A stretch of 64,000 bases of DNA, taken from assembly GCF_016772415.1 (NCBI RefSeq), contig NZ_JAGSGD010000001.1:2133501-2197500 (forward strand), read 5' to 3'. The notes beneath the pieces were generated by a model, which worked only from the letters and a program-made list of their open reading frames with translations, was not told the DNA's origin and searched no databases. Source of the DNA: Phenylobacterium glaciei (GTDB lineage: Bacteria; Pseudomonadota; Alphaproteobacteria; Caulobacterales; Caulobacteraceae). Shown one piece after another: positions 1 through 9,605 of this stretch. The position numbers and the translations under genes are program-made. Numbering within the stretch: position 1 is the first letter of the stretch; every line of letters starts with the position of its first letter.

Positions 1-133
1 AGCCCGTGGTGTCGTCCTTCGGGTAGAAATAGACCACCACGGCCTTGCCCTTGAAGTCGGACAGCCGCACGGGGCCATCGGCCCCGGCCAGTTCGAAGTC
101 GGGGGCGGTGAAACCTTCGGTCACGTCGGTCAT
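1..133 (-). CDS. bcp: Thioredoxin-dependent peroxiredoxin (BCP type), 5' part only
   Basis: The first 44 codons lie on the minus strand and the gene runs off the window's left edge. The translation begins [15 protein letters not shown] and continues with a [17 protein letters not shown] stretch. This is the standard N-terminus of the AhpC/TSA thiol peroxidases, just ahead of the peroxidatic cysteine, which would lie outside the window. Such enzymes reduce hydrogen peroxide and organic peroxides in the cytoplasm using thioredoxin. An AAGGAG ribosome site stands just upstream of the ATG. tyrS lies upstream on the same strand, 52 bases away. The subfamily is inferred from the N-terminus alone. 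Confidence 0.85.
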   Translation of the reverse strand, partial: MTDVTEGFTAPDFELAGADGPVRLSDFKGKAVVVYFYPKDDTTG

Positions 134-185
134 GGTCAGCTCCTTGAGAGGCGGGCGACAGCGCAGCCGCCGCCCGCACAGTTCA

Positions 186-1448
186 TTAGACCGGCTTGAT
201 CAGCACGATCTTCTTCTTGCCAGCGCCAAGCTTGATGACGCCTTCGACGAGGTCGGCGTCTGTGAGCGTCCGGTCCCCGTCGGTCTCGGCCTTGTCGTTG
301 ACCCGCAGGCCGCCGCCCTTGGCGAGGCGCCGCGCCTCGCCGCGGGACGCAGCCAGCCCTGCATCGGTGGCCAACACGGCCAGCACGATGCCGACCTCAA
401 GGTCCGTCATCGAGATCTCGATGGTGGGCAGGTCGGCCGAGAGTGCGCCTTCCTCAAAGGCCTTGCGCGCGGCCTCGGCGGCGGCCTTGGCCGCCTCCGC
501 CCCGTGCAGCATGGTGGTGGCGACATTGGCCAGCACCTTCTTGGCCTCGTTGATGTCGGCGCCCTGCATGGCCTCGTAGCGCGCCACCTCGTCCAGCGGC
601 ATGTCGGTGAACAGGCGTAGGAAGCGGCCGACGTCGGCGTCCTCGGTGTTGCGCCAGAACTGCCAGTAGTCGTAGGGGCTGCGCATGTCGGCGTTGAGCC
701 ACACGGCCCCGCCCACCGTCTTGCCCATCTTCTGGCCGGACGCCGTGGAGAGCAGGGGGGTGGTCAGGCCGAAGGACGGCTTTTGATCGACGCGGCGGAT
801 CAACTCGACGCCATTGAGGATGTTGCCCCACTGGTCGGAGCCGCCCATCTGCAGGGTGCAGCCGAACTTGCGCTCCAGCTCCAGGAAGTCGGTGGCCTGC
901 ATCAGCATGTAGTTGAATTCGAGGAAGGTCATCGGCTGCTCACGCTCCAGCCGCAGCTTGACGCTCTCGAAGCTGAGCATGCGGTTGATCGTGAAGTGGA
1001 CGCCGAATTCCCGCAGGAACTGGACGTAGCCCAGCTTGTCCAGCCAGTCGGCGTTGTCGACCATCACCGCGTCGGTGGGGCCGTCGCCGAAGGTCAGGAA
1101 CTTGGCGAACACCGTCTTGATGTTGTCGATGTTCGACTGGATCTGCGCCTCGGTGAGCAGGGGCCGCGACTGGTCCTTGTCGGTGGGATCGCCGACCTTG
1201 GTGGTGCCGCCGCCCATCAGCACGATGGGTTTGTGCCCCGCCTGCTGCAACCGGCGCAGCATCATGATCTGGATCAGGCTGCCGACGTGCAGGCTGGCGG
1301 CGGTGGCATCGAAACCGATGTAGCCGGTGACGATCCCCTTGCCCGCCGCCTCGTCCAGCTCCACCGGATGGGTGATCTGATGGATGTAGCCACGGGCCTG
1401 CATGGTGCGCAGCAGGTCGGACTTGAAGGCGGGCTGGTCGGCGGACAT
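186..1448 (-). CDS. tyrS: Tyrosyl-tRNA synthetase
   Basis: This class I aminoacyl-tRNA synthetase charges tRNA-Tyr with tyrosine. The HIGH-like motif appears as HVGS near residue 56, within [14 protein letters not shown]. The KMSKS loop appears as KMGKT in the second quarter-to-half of the protein. The C-terminal 60 residues carry an S4-type RNA-binding segment ([13 protein letters not shown]). The start at 1448 gives 420 residues and the usual family N-terminus ([13 protein letters not shown]). An in-frame ATG at 1514 adds 22 residues and has a better ribosome site (GGAG six bases before it), so the longer form cannot be excluded. The stretch from there to 1745 holds no gene and only a weak inverted repeat near 1608. 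Confidence 0.95.
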   Translation of the reverse strand: MSADQPAFKSDLLRTMQARGYIHQITHPVELDEAAGKGIVTGYIGFDATAASLHVGSLIQIMMLRRLQQAGHKPIVLMGGGTTKVGDPTDKDQSRPLLTEAQIQSNIDNIKTVFAKFLTFGDGPTDAVMVDNADWLDKLGYVQFLREFGVHFTINRMLSFESVKLRLEREQPMTFLEFNYMLMQATDFLELERKFGCTLQMGGSDQWGNILNGVELIRRVDQKPSFGLTTPLLSTASGQKMGKTVGGAVWLNADMRSPYDYWQFWRNTEDADVGRFLRLFTDMPLDEVARYEAMQGADINEAKKVLANVATTMLHGAEAAKAAAEAARKAFEEGALSADLPTIEISMTDLEVGIVLAVLATDAGLAASRGEARRLAKGGGLRVNDKAETDGDRTLTDADLVEGVIKLGAGKKKIVLIKPV

Positions 1449-1745
1449 GGGCAGGGGCTCTTCTAGGGACGCGTGCGGCTCTAGCACGCGGCGATCCAGG
1501 ATTTCGAGGGTCATCTAGGTCTCCAAGGGCATGGGGCCGGAGACCATCGATTTTGTGGGAGGGGCGCCGACCGGGTTACGGGTGGCGCGAGATCGGGTCC
1601 GCACCTGCTCTAGGGCAGGCGGTAATAACGTCCAGCAAGGGTGGCGCGGATGATCATGGGCGCTAGGTAGCCGTTCGGCGGCCGCGCGGTCAAGCCGGCG
1701 AGAATTGCCCTACCGCGCCGCGCGCGGGCGCCGTTAGCATGGGCC

Positions 1746-2294
1746 ATGCGTCTGATCATGCAGCGACACGGGGACTCGCAGGGGACCGCGGCGAAAGCCG
1801 TTGAGGTTGAACTCGCCTGGCCCGCGCCCGGGAAGCTCGCCCTGACCTATATCGTAATCGGCGACATCGCGGCCCTGAAACTGCCGTCTCCGGCGCCTGG
1901 CGGGCGAACCGACGAACTCTGGCGTCACACCTGCCTGGAAGCCTTCGTCGGCGAGGGCGCGGGCTACTATGAGTTCAACCTCGCTCCGTCGGCGGAGTGG
2001 GCGGCCTATGGGTTTAGCGGCTACCGTGACGGGATGGCCCCCGTCGAGCCGTTCGAAGACCCAGCTATCTCCACCGAGGCGACCTATGACCGCTTCGCCC
2101 TCCACGCCACCCTGGACTTAAGCGATCTGCCGGACCTGCGCCCGGACGTCGCCTGGCGTCTTGCCCTGACGGCGGTGATCGAGCAGAGGGACGGGCTGAA
2201 ATCCTACTGGGCCCTGGCCCATCCGGCCGGAAAGCCGGACTTCCATCACGCCGACGGTTTTTCCCAAGTCCTCACGCCAGCAGAGCGCGCATGA
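1746..2294 (+). CDS. DOMON-like domain protein
   Basis: A protein of 182 residues with no signal peptide or membrane segment. The text resembles the DOMON-like family of alphaproteobacteria, a beta-sandwich fold thought to bind carbohydrate or heme-like ligands. The segments LRHTCLEAF-like (RHTCLEAFVGEG) and YYEFNLAPSAEWAAYGFSGYR are typical. Its stop overlaps the start of the next gene by four bases (ATGA), so the two are translationally coupled and probably work together. The partner is a NamZ-type muramidase homologue, which suggests a link to cell-wall sugar recovery. That link is inference. The exact ligand is unknown. Confidence 0.7.
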   Translation: MRLIMQRHGDSQGTAAKAVEVELAWPAPGKLALTYIVIGDIAALKLPSPAPGGRTDELWRHTCLEAFVGEGAGYYEFNLAPSAEWAAYGFSGYRDGMAPVEPFEDPAISTEATYDRFALHATLDLSDLPDLRPDVAWRLALTAVIEQRDGLKSYWALAHPAGKPDFHHADGFSQVLTPAERA

Positions 2295-3493
2295 AATTTG
2301 GCCTCGATCGACTCCTCGCTGACCTGGAACTGCGCGCGCCGCTGAAGGGCCGCCGCGTCGGCCTGGTGGCGCACCCGGCCTCGGTGACCCAGGATCTGAC
2401 CCACGCCCTGGACGCGCTGGCCGCCTGCGAGGACATCCAGCTTTCGGCCGCCTTCGGACCCCAGCACGGCCTGCGCGGCGACAAGCAGGACAACATGGTT
2501 GAGAGCCCGGACTTCACGGACCCGGTGCTCGGCATTCCGGTGTTCAGCCTCTATGGCGAGGTGCGCCGCCCCACCGGCCAGATGATGAGCACCTTCGACG
2601 TGGTGCTGATCGACCTGCAGGACCTGGGCTGCCGCATCTACACCTTCGTCACCACGCTTCGGTACATGCTTGAGGCCGCCGCCGCCCACGGCAAGGAGGT
2701 CTGGGTGCTGGACCGTCCCAATCCCGCCGGCCGCCCCGTAGAGGGCCTGACGCTGCGGGACGGCTGGGAGAGCTTCGTCGGCGCCGGCGCGATGCCCATG
2801 CGGCACGGCCTGACGCTGGGCGAGCTCGGCTACTGGTTCATCAAGACCTTTGACCTCGACGTGAAATACCGGGTGATTGAGATGGAGGGCTGGGAGCCGG
2901 AGGCCGCTCCCGGCTACGGATGGCCGCTAGGCGAACGCGCCTGGGTCAATCCGAGCCCAAACGCCCCCAACCTCTGGATGGCTCGGGCCTATGCCGGGAC
3001 GGTGATGCTGGAGGGCGCGACCCTGTCAGAGGGCCGCGGCACCACCCGGCCCCTGGAACTGTTCGGCGCGCCAGATATCGACGCCCGCGACGTGCTGGCT
3101 GAGATGCGGGCCTTCGCGCCCCAATGGCTGGAGGGCTGCGTCCTGCGGGAATGCTGGTTCGAGCCCACCTTCCACAAGCATGTAGGAAAGCTCTGTAACG
3201 GGGTGCAGATTCACACTGAGGGGCCGGCCTATGGCCATCAGGCCTTCAAGCCTTGGCGAATCCAGGCCCTGGCCTTCAAAGCGATCCGCCGGCTGCATCC
3301 CGACTATCCGCTGTGGCGGGATTTTCCGTACGAGTACGAGATCGGCAAGCTGGCCATCGACGTGATCAACGGCGGGCCGCTGCTGCGGGAATGGGTGGAC
3401 AACCCGGCGTCCACGGCCGCGGACCTCGACGCCATCACGGTTCCCGACGAACAGGCCTGGCTGACCGAGCGCCAGCCGCACCTGCTCTATTAG
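2291..3493 (+). CDS. DUF1343 / NamZ-family exo-beta-N-acetylmuramidase-like protein
   Basis: A 400-residue protein of the DUF1343 family. Bacillus NamZ, a member of this family, removes MurNAc from the non-reducing ends of peptidoglycan fragments. Family marks seen are GRRVGLVAHPASV near residue 22, FGPQHGLRGDKQDN near residue 55, VVLIDLQDLGCRIYTFVTT near residue 100 and VLDRPNPAGRPVEG near residue 140. No N-terminal signal peptide is visible (MKFGLDRLLADLEL), so it should act in the cytoplasm, in keeping with muropeptide recycling. It overlaps the DOMON-like gene by four bases and ends ahead of a hairpin shared with the convergent hydrolase gene. The enzymatic role is inferred from the family. 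Confidence 0.82.
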   Translation: MKFGLDRLLADLELRAPLKGRRVGLVAHPASVTQDLTHALDALAACEDIQLSAAFGPQHGLRGDKQDNMVESPDFTDPVLGIPVFSLYGEVRRPTGQMMSTFDVVLIDLQDLGCRIYTFVTTLRYMLEAAAAHGKEVWVLDRPNPAGRPVEGLTLRDGWESFVGAGAMPMRHGLTLGELGYWFIKTFDLDVKYRVIEMEGWEPEAAPGYGWPLGERAWVNPSPNAPNLWMARAYAGTVMLEGATLSEGRGTTRPLELFGAPDIDARDVLAEMRAFAPQWLEGCVLRECWFEPTFHKHVGKLCNGVQIHTEGPAYGHQAFKPWRIQALAFKAIRRLHPDYPLWRDFPYEYEIGKLAIDVINGGPLLREWVDNPASTAADLDAITVPDEQAWLTERQPHLLY

Positions 3494-3498
3494 GGGAA

Positions 3499-3542
3499 GC
3501 GTGACAGCCTGAAGTGGACGCCGGTTCAGGCGCCCGTCACGC
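3499..3542. terminator. Bidirectional terminator-like hairpin
   Basis: Nested inverted repeat between two convergent genes: GCGTGAC (3499-3505) pairs with GTCACGC (3536-3542), and GCCTGAA (3507-3513) pairs with TTCAGGC (3525-3531). It starts six bases after the NamZ-like stop and ends 15 bases before the hydrolase stop. There is no long T-run, so function as a terminator is inferred from position and pairing. Confidence 0.5.
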
Positions 3543-3557
3543 GTCAAACAAGAAGCT

Positions 3558-4208
3558 CTAGATCGGGTCGGCGGCGATCCGCTTGTCGAGATAGGTCCCG
3601 ACCCGCTGTTCGACGTCGGGCAGGTTCTCAGCCCAGAAGTGGGTCGCGCCCTCGATCACCTCGTGGTCGATCACGATGCCCTTCTGGGTGCGCAGCTTGG
3701 AGACCACGCGCTCGACTTCCACCGGCGGCACCACGGTGTCGGCGCCGCCGTGCAGGATCAGGCCCGAGGCCGGGCAGGGGGCCAGGAAGCTGAAGTCGTA
3801 CATGTTGGTCGGCGGCGAGACGGAGATGAAGCCGTCCGTCTCCGGGCGGCGCATCAGCAGTTGCATCCCGACCCAGGCGCCAAAGGAATAGCCCGCCACC
3901 CAGCACTGCGACGCCGCTGGATTGGTGGTTTGCAGCCAATCGAGCGCCGTGGCCGCGTCGGCCAACTCGCCGATGCCTGAGTCGAATTCGCCCTGGCTGC
4001 GGCCCACGCCGCGGAAGTTGAAGCGCAGGGTCGAGAAGCCGCGCTTCATGAACAGGTGGAAGAGCTGAACCGCCACAGGATGGTTCATCTGGCCGCCGGC
4101 GCGCGGGTGCGGGTGCAGGATCAGGGCGATCGGCGCCGTTTCGCTCTTGCCCGCCGAATAACGGCCTTCGATGCGGCCGGCTGCGCCGGTCAGAACCACT
4201 TCAGGCAT
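3558..4208 (-). CDS. Alpha/beta hydrolase
   Basis: A 216-residue serine hydrolase of the short alpha/beta family common in proteobacteria. It has an HPHPRAGGQM segment near residue 33 and an RFNFRGVGRSQGEFD segment near residue 63, both typical of this family. The nucleophile elbow reads GYSFGAW near residue 109. An Asp lies in HGGADTVVPP and a late His in GATHFWAE, which together complete a Ser-Asp-His triad. No signal peptide is present, so it is cytoplasmic. The substrate cannot be told from sequence. It is transcribed divergently from iscR, with the intergenic space shared by the iscR promoter. Confidence 0.85.
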   Translation of the reverse strand: MPEVVLTGAAGRIEGRYSAGKSETAPIALILHPHPRAGGQMNHPVAVQLFHLFMKRGFSTLRFNFRGVGRSQGEFDSGIGELADAATALDWLQTTNPAASQCWVAGYSFGAWVGMQLLMRRPETDGFISVSPPTNMYDFSFLAPCPASGLILHGGADTVVPPVEVERVVSKLRTQKGIVIDHEVIEGATHFWAENLPDVEQRVGTYLDKRIAADPI

Positions 4209-4224
4209 GCCATCCTCACGTCGA

Positions 4225-4257
4225 ATAGTTGACTAATGCGCTTGGTCTTCCTAGATC
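4225..4257 (+). promoter_or_regulatory. iscR-suf promoter with IscR-type half-site over the -35 box
   Basis: TTGACT (4229-4234), a 17-base spacer and TAGATC (4252-4257) form a near-consensus sigma-70 promoter. The -35 box lies inside ATAGTTGACTAAT (4225-4237). This matches the left half of the type 1 IscR site and the related alphaproteobacterial iron-sulfur box. The right half is poor. The position implies repression of the operon by its own first gene product. The predicted leader to the iscR ATG is about 98 bases. Confidence 0.65.
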
Positions 4258-4362
4258 ACGTCTTCAGACGAGCTCCTGGGATATAGCCCTGCGCAAGGCG
4301 GCGGCTTTAGCACAGGGGCCTCTCGAAACGCTCGAAAATTCGCAACCGGATTTCGCCCGCCC

Positions 4363-4809
4363 ATGCGCCTCAGCACCAAAGGCCGATATGCCGTGATGGC
4401 CATGGCCGATCTCGCGCGCCGTCAGGGCTGCGGCGAAGACGGCGAACGGGCCGTCTCGCTGGCCGAGATCGCCGCCCGTCAGCAGATTTCGCTGTCCTAT
4501 CTGGAACAACTCTTCGCCCGCCTGCGCCGCCGTGGCCTGGTGAAGAGCTTGCGCGGTCCCGGCGGCGGCTACCTGCTGGCCGGCACGGCGGAGACCACGA
4601 GCATTGCCGATATCGTCATGGCCGTGGACGAACCCCTGCGCGCCACCCGCTGCTCCACCAAGAGCAAGGGCTGCATGCTGAAAGGCGAGCGTTGCCTGAC
4701 CCACGACCTGTGGGAAGAGATGGGCCGTCAGATCGAAGGCTACCTGGCCTCTGTCACCCTGGCCGACGTCGTCACCGGCCGCCTGGGCGCGGCGCGGGAG
4801 GCGGCATGA
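4363..4809 (+). CDS. iscR: Rrf2-family Fe-S responsive transcription regulator (IscR type)
   Basis: A 148-residue winged-helix regulator beginning MRLSTKGRYAVMAM, the standard Rrf2 N-terminus. The recognition region reads QQISLSYLEQLFARLRRRGLV (helix-turn-helix, residues 41-60), followed by the wing RGPGGGYLL. Three cysteines at 97, 104 and 111 with a His at 114 (CLTHDLW) match the 2Fe-2S ligands of IscR. The spacing here is C-x6-C-x6-C, where E. coli IscR has x5 in both gaps. As first gene of the suf operon, with an IscR-type half-site in its promoter, it most likely senses Fe-S status and controls its own operon. It overlaps the next gene by four bases. Confidence 0.93.
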   Translation: MRLSTKGRYAVMAMADLARRQGCGEDGERAVSLAEIAARQQISLSYLEQLFARLRRRGLVKSLRGPGGGYLLAGTAETTSIADIVMAVDEPLRATRCSTKSKGCMLKGERCLTHDLWEEMGRQIEGYLASVTLADVVTGRLGAAREAA

Positions 4810-5945
4810 CCGGGGTTTATCTGGACTACAACGCCACGGCCCCGGTCCGGCCCGAGGCCATCGCCGCGATGACAGCGGTGATGGAGCAGGTCGGCAACCC
4901 ATCTTCCATCCACGCCGCCGGCCGCGCCGCCCGCGCGCTGGTTGAGCAGGCCCGCGAGCAGATCGCCGCCTTGGTGGGCGGGCCAGCCTCTACCGTGATC
5001 TTCACCGGCTGCGGCACCGAGGCCAACGCCCTCGCCATCGAAAGCGCGGTGGCCACCGGATCACGACGGCTGATCGTCAGCGCCGTCGAACATGAGAGCG
5101 TCGTTGAAACCGCCAAGGCCACGGGTGCGGCGGTCGAACTCCTGCCCGTGGGCGCGGACGGCCTGGCCGATCTCGATTGGCTGAAGGCCAGGCTCGCCGC
5201 CTGGGACCCCGCCGACGGCAAACCCTTCGTCGCCCTGATGCTGGCCAACAACGAGACCGGGGTTATCCAGCCCATCGCCGAAGTGTCCGAGATCGTTCGC
5301 GCCGCCGATGGATGGCTGCACGTCGACGCCATACAGGCGGCCGGCAAGATCGCCGTCGACAGCCGCGCGCTCGGCGCCGACACCCTCACCATCTCCGGAC
5401 ACAAGTTCGGCGGCCCGCAGGGCGTGGGCGCGCTGACCTTCGGACCGCGCTCCACCCTGGTTCGCCGCCAGCACGGCGGCGGGCAGGAGCGAGGACGCCG
5501 GGCCGGCACCGAGAACGTCGCCGGGATCGCGGGCCTGGGCGCCGCCGCCGCCGCCGCCCTGCGCGACCTGGAAACCTTCGCTGCTCAGGCCGTGATGCGC
5601 GACCTGGCGGCCGCCTGCCTGGAGGCTGAGGGCGCCGTGGTGATCGGCAAGGATTCGCCGCGCCTGGCCAACACCCTCTGTATCGCCAGTCCCGGTCATG
5701 CTTCGGACCTGCAGGTGATGGGGCTCGACCTGGCCGGCGTCATGGTCAGCGCCGGCTCGGCCTGTTCGTCGGGCAAGGTGAAGGCCAGTGCGGTGCTGAC
5801 CGCCATGGGCCTGACCGAACTTGCCCCCTATGCGATCCGCGTCAGCGGCGGCTGGGGCGCCGCCGAGACCGACTGGGCCGCCTTCGTCGCGGCCTGGAGC
5901 GACATTCATTCCCGACACGCGGCTCGCCGCGCGCCGGCGGCTTAG
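4806..5945 (+). CDS. Cysteine desulfurase, IscS/NifS type (class V aminotransferase)
   Basis: A PLP enzyme of 379 residues that removes sulfur from cysteine as an enzyme-bound persulfide. The PLP lysine is K200 in [10 protein letters not shown], the ring-stacking and phosphate-binding region includes [10 protein letters not shown], and the catalytic cysteine is C320 in [10 protein letters not shown]. The cysteine lies in the longer loop seen in the IscS/NifS group, unlike the SufS-type enzyme encoded further down this operon. The start at 4806 overlaps the iscR stop (ATGA) and gives the canonical [15 protein letters not shown]-terminus. It probably supplies sulfur for Fe-S assembly. The label IscS would be a guess, so no symbol is given. 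Confidence 0.93.
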   Translation: MTGVYLDYNATAPVRPEAIAAMTAVMEQVGNPSSIHAAGRAARALVEQAREQIAALVGGPASTVIFTGCGTEANALAIESAVATGSRRLIVSAVEHESVVETAKATGAAVELLPVGADGLADLDWLKARLAAWDPADGKPFVALMLANNETGVIQPIAEVSEIVRAADGWLHVDAIQAAGKIAVDSRALGADTLTISGHKFGGPQGVGALTFGPRSTLVRRQHGGGQERGRRAGTENVAGIAGLGAAAAAALRDLETFAAQAVMRDLAAACLEAEGAVVIGKDSPRLANTLCIASPGHASDLQVMGLDLAGVMVSAGSACSSGKVKASAVLTAMGLTELAPYAIRVSGGWGAAETDWAAFVAAWSDIHSRHAARRAPAA

Positions 5946-5955
5946 GAGTTTCGTC

Positions 5956-7421
<1,466 letters not shown>

Positions 7422-7425
<4 letters not shown>

Positions 7426-7829
7426 CCCCTGCTACTTCGGAACGGATCTCCGCCATGTCCTTCAGGCAAGCCTTTGACGCCGAACGTCTGAAACGCGACG
7501 CCGAGCGCCGCGCCCGCGACGACGCCGAGCGCGCGCGCCAGGAGGCCGACGAGGCCCGGTCCCTCCAACTCTTCGAACTCCTGGCGGCCGATCCGGGCTT
7601 CCTGGACGAGAAGAAGCTTACCCTCGAGCACAGCCGCTACACGGTGATGCTGGAACACGCCGACTACCGGCTGCGCGCCTACTTCGAGGACGCTCAGATC
7701 AACGTCACCGCCGCCGACAAGCGCTCGGCCACCACCATCACCGCCGCCCCCACCAAGCAGGAGTCCGTCGACAGCGTCGAACAGGCCCTGGATGTGCTGG
7801 CCCGCTACCTCGCCGACGAGACCCTCTGA
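7422..7829 (+). CDS. Unrecognised protein encoded between sufB and sufC
   Basis: A protein of 135 residues if the ATG overlapping the sufB stop is used, or 124 from the ATG at 7455 ([15 protein letters not shown]). Residues 15-50 are a highly charged Arg/Glu/Asp/Ala helix, likely a coiled coil. Residues 50-100 form a compact mixed segment ([38 protein letters not shown]), and the C-terminus is a short helix ([16 protein letters not shown]). No cysteines and no membrane segment are seen. It is coupled to sufB upstream and to sufC downstream (TGATG), so it is surely co-translated with the SufBCD scaffold. A role as an accessory factor is inference, and I recognise no characterised family. Confidence 0.8.
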
Positions 7830-8575
7830 TGCTGCATATCGAGAACCTGCGCGCCGAGGTGGACGGCAAGGAGATCCTCAAGGGCCTGTCGCTGGATGTG
7901 CCCGCGGGCGAGGTCCACGCCATCATGGGGCCGAACGGGGCCGGCAAGTCGACCCTGTCCTACGTGCTCACCGGCCGGTCGGGCTACGACGTCACCGGCG
8001 GGACCGCCACCCTGGACGGCGAGGACCTGCTGGCCCTAGATCCCAATGAGCGCGCCGCCAAGGGGGTCTTCCTGTCCTTCCAGTATCCGCTGGAAATCCC
8101 GGGCGTCCCGGCCCTGACCTTCATCCGCACCGCCATGAACGCCCAGCGCAAGGCGCGCGGCGAGGCCGAGATCACCGCCCAGGCCTTCCTGAAGCTGGCC
8201 CGGGAGCATGCGGCCGCCCTGAAGATCGACTTCGATATGCTGAAGCGGGCGCTCAATGTCGGCTTCTCGGGCGGCGAGAAGAAGCGGATGGAGATCTTCC
8301 AGATGGCCATGCTGGCCCCGCGCTTCCTGATCCTGGACGAGACCGACTCCGGCCTGGATATCGACGCCCTGAAGATCGTCTCGGAAGGCGTCAACGCCAT
8401 GCGGTCGCCCGACCGGGGCATGCTGGTGATCACCCACTACCAGCGCCTGCTGGACTACATCAAACCCGACAAGGTCCACGTCCTGGCGGGGGGGCGCATC
8501 GCCGCCACCGGCGGGCCGGACCTGGCGCTCGAGCTCGAGCGCGAAGGCTACGACAAGTATGCGAGGGCCGCTTGA
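7829..8575 (+). CDS. sufC: Fe-S cluster assembly ATPase SufC
   Basis: A 248-residue ABC-type ATPase that powers the SufBCD scaffold. The Walker A motif GPNGAGKST is at residues 34-42, the Q-loop lies in FLSFQYPLEIPG, the signature is FSGGEKKRMEI near residue 148, and Walker B with the following loop reads FLILDETDSGLDID. The EKKRME variant of the ABC signature is typical of SufC rather than of transporters, and no membrane partner is encoded nearby. It overlaps its neighbours on both sides: the ATG shares one base with the previous stop, and its own stop lies within the TTG start of sufD. Confidence 0.97.
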   Translation: MLHIENLRAEVDGKEILKGLSLDVPAGEVHAIMGPNGAGKSTLSYVLTGRSGYDVTGGTATLDGEDLLALDPNERAAKGVFLSFQYPLEIPGVPALTFIRTAMNAQRKARGEAEITAQAFLKLAREHAAALKIDFDMLKRALNVGFSGGEKKRMEIFQMAMLAPRFLILDETDSGLDIDALKIVSEGVNAMRSPDRGMLVITHYQRLLDYIKPDKVHVLAGGRIAATGGPDLALELEREGYDKYARAA

Positions 8576-9603
8576 GCCTTAGCACCGCCCTGAAATCCGG
8601 CGACGTCAGCCTGCTGCCCGGCAAGCGTGACGAAGACTGGAAGTGGACCGACCTGCGCGGCCTGTTGCGCGTCCTGCCGGCCGCGGCGCCGGCTCTGGAC
8701 CTCGTCGGCCTGGCCGAGGGACCGTTCGACGCCCTGGCCGATGAGCGCCATGTGGTGGCCGGCGGCCAACCCGATGTCGTCATCGACGTGCCGGCCGACG
8801 GCAGTCTGGCCGTGTCGCTGCGGGTCCTGTCGCGCGACGGCGGCGCGCTCACCGGCAAGGTCACCATCCGCGTCGGTGCGAACGCCAAGCTGCGCTTGCT
8901 GGAGAGCTATGAGGGCGACGCCAGCGCCTACGTCACCGATACCGCCCTGACGATCCGCCTGGAGGCTGGAGCCGCCATCGAGCGCATCGTCCTGGCCGCC
9001 GACGGCGCCGAGGGCGTCACTGTCAGCCAAGCCCAGGTGATCCTGTCACCCGGCGCCGAGTACGGCCAGACCGTGATCACCAACGGGGCGCGCCGCCAGC
9101 GGATCGAGACCCAGGTCACCCATCCGGGCGCGCACGCCAAGCTGCGCCTCGACGGCCTCTACCTGCTGGAAGACAAGCGCCACGCCGACCTGACCACCGT
9201 GGTCCTGCACCAGGGTGTCGACGGCGCCACTGACCAGTTCACCCGCGGCGTGGTGCGCGACCAGTCGCGCGGCATCTTCCAGGGCCGGATCGTGGTGGAG
9301 GAGGGCGCCGACCGTACCGACGCCCGCATGCGCCACAATGCGCTGATCCTGTCCGACAAGGCTGAGATTGACGCCAAGCCCGAGCTGCTGATTTTCGCCG
9401 ACGACGTGCAGTGCGCGCACGGCAACACCATCGGGGCCCTGGACGAGGAGGCGCTGTTCTACATGCGCCAGCGCGGCCTGCCCGAGACCGAGGCCCGCGC
9501 CCTGTTGATCGAGGCCTTCGTGGGCGCTGTGGCTGACCGCATCGGCTTTGAGCCCGTCCGCGACATCGCGCGGTCCTGGGCGGCCGAACGGCTGAGGGCC
9601 TGA
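8572..9603 (+). CDS. sufD: Fe-S cluster assembly protein SufD
   Basis: The 343-residue SufD pairs with SufB in the scaffold complex. The start is TTG at 8572, overlapping the sufC stop by four bases. No ATG nearby preserves the N-terminal LPGKRDEDWKWTDLRGLL segment, which is typical for SufD. The C-terminal half shows the repeating beta-helix pattern and ends with SufB/SufD-shared segments (CAHGNTIGALDEEALFYMRQRGLPETEARALLIEAF). The protein is shorter than E. coli SufD (423), mainly in the N-terminal domain, as is common in alphaproteobacteria. Confidence 0.95.
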   Translation: MSLSTALKSGDVSLLPGKRDEDWKWTDLRGLLRVLPAAAPALDLVGLAEGPFDALADERHVVAGGQPDVVIDVPADGSLAVSLRVLSRDGGALTGKVTIRVGANAKLRLLESYEGDASAYVTDTALTIRLEAGAAIERIVLAADGAEGVTVSQAQVILSPGAEYGQTVITNGARRQRIETQVTHPGAHAKLRLDGLYLLEDKRHADLTTVVLHQGVDGATDQFTRGVVRDQSRGIFQGRIVVEEGADRTDARMRHNALILSDKAEIDAKPELLIFADDVQCAHGNTIGALDEEALFYMRQRGLPETEARALLIEAFVGAVADRIGFEPVRDIARSWAAERLRA

Positions 9604-9605
9604 GT

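Noticed and set aside
1515-1745. T-box or attenuator upstream of tyrS
   Set aside because: No T-box sequence, specifier loop or terminator/antiterminator pair could be seen, and T-boxes are not expected in alphaproteobacteria.
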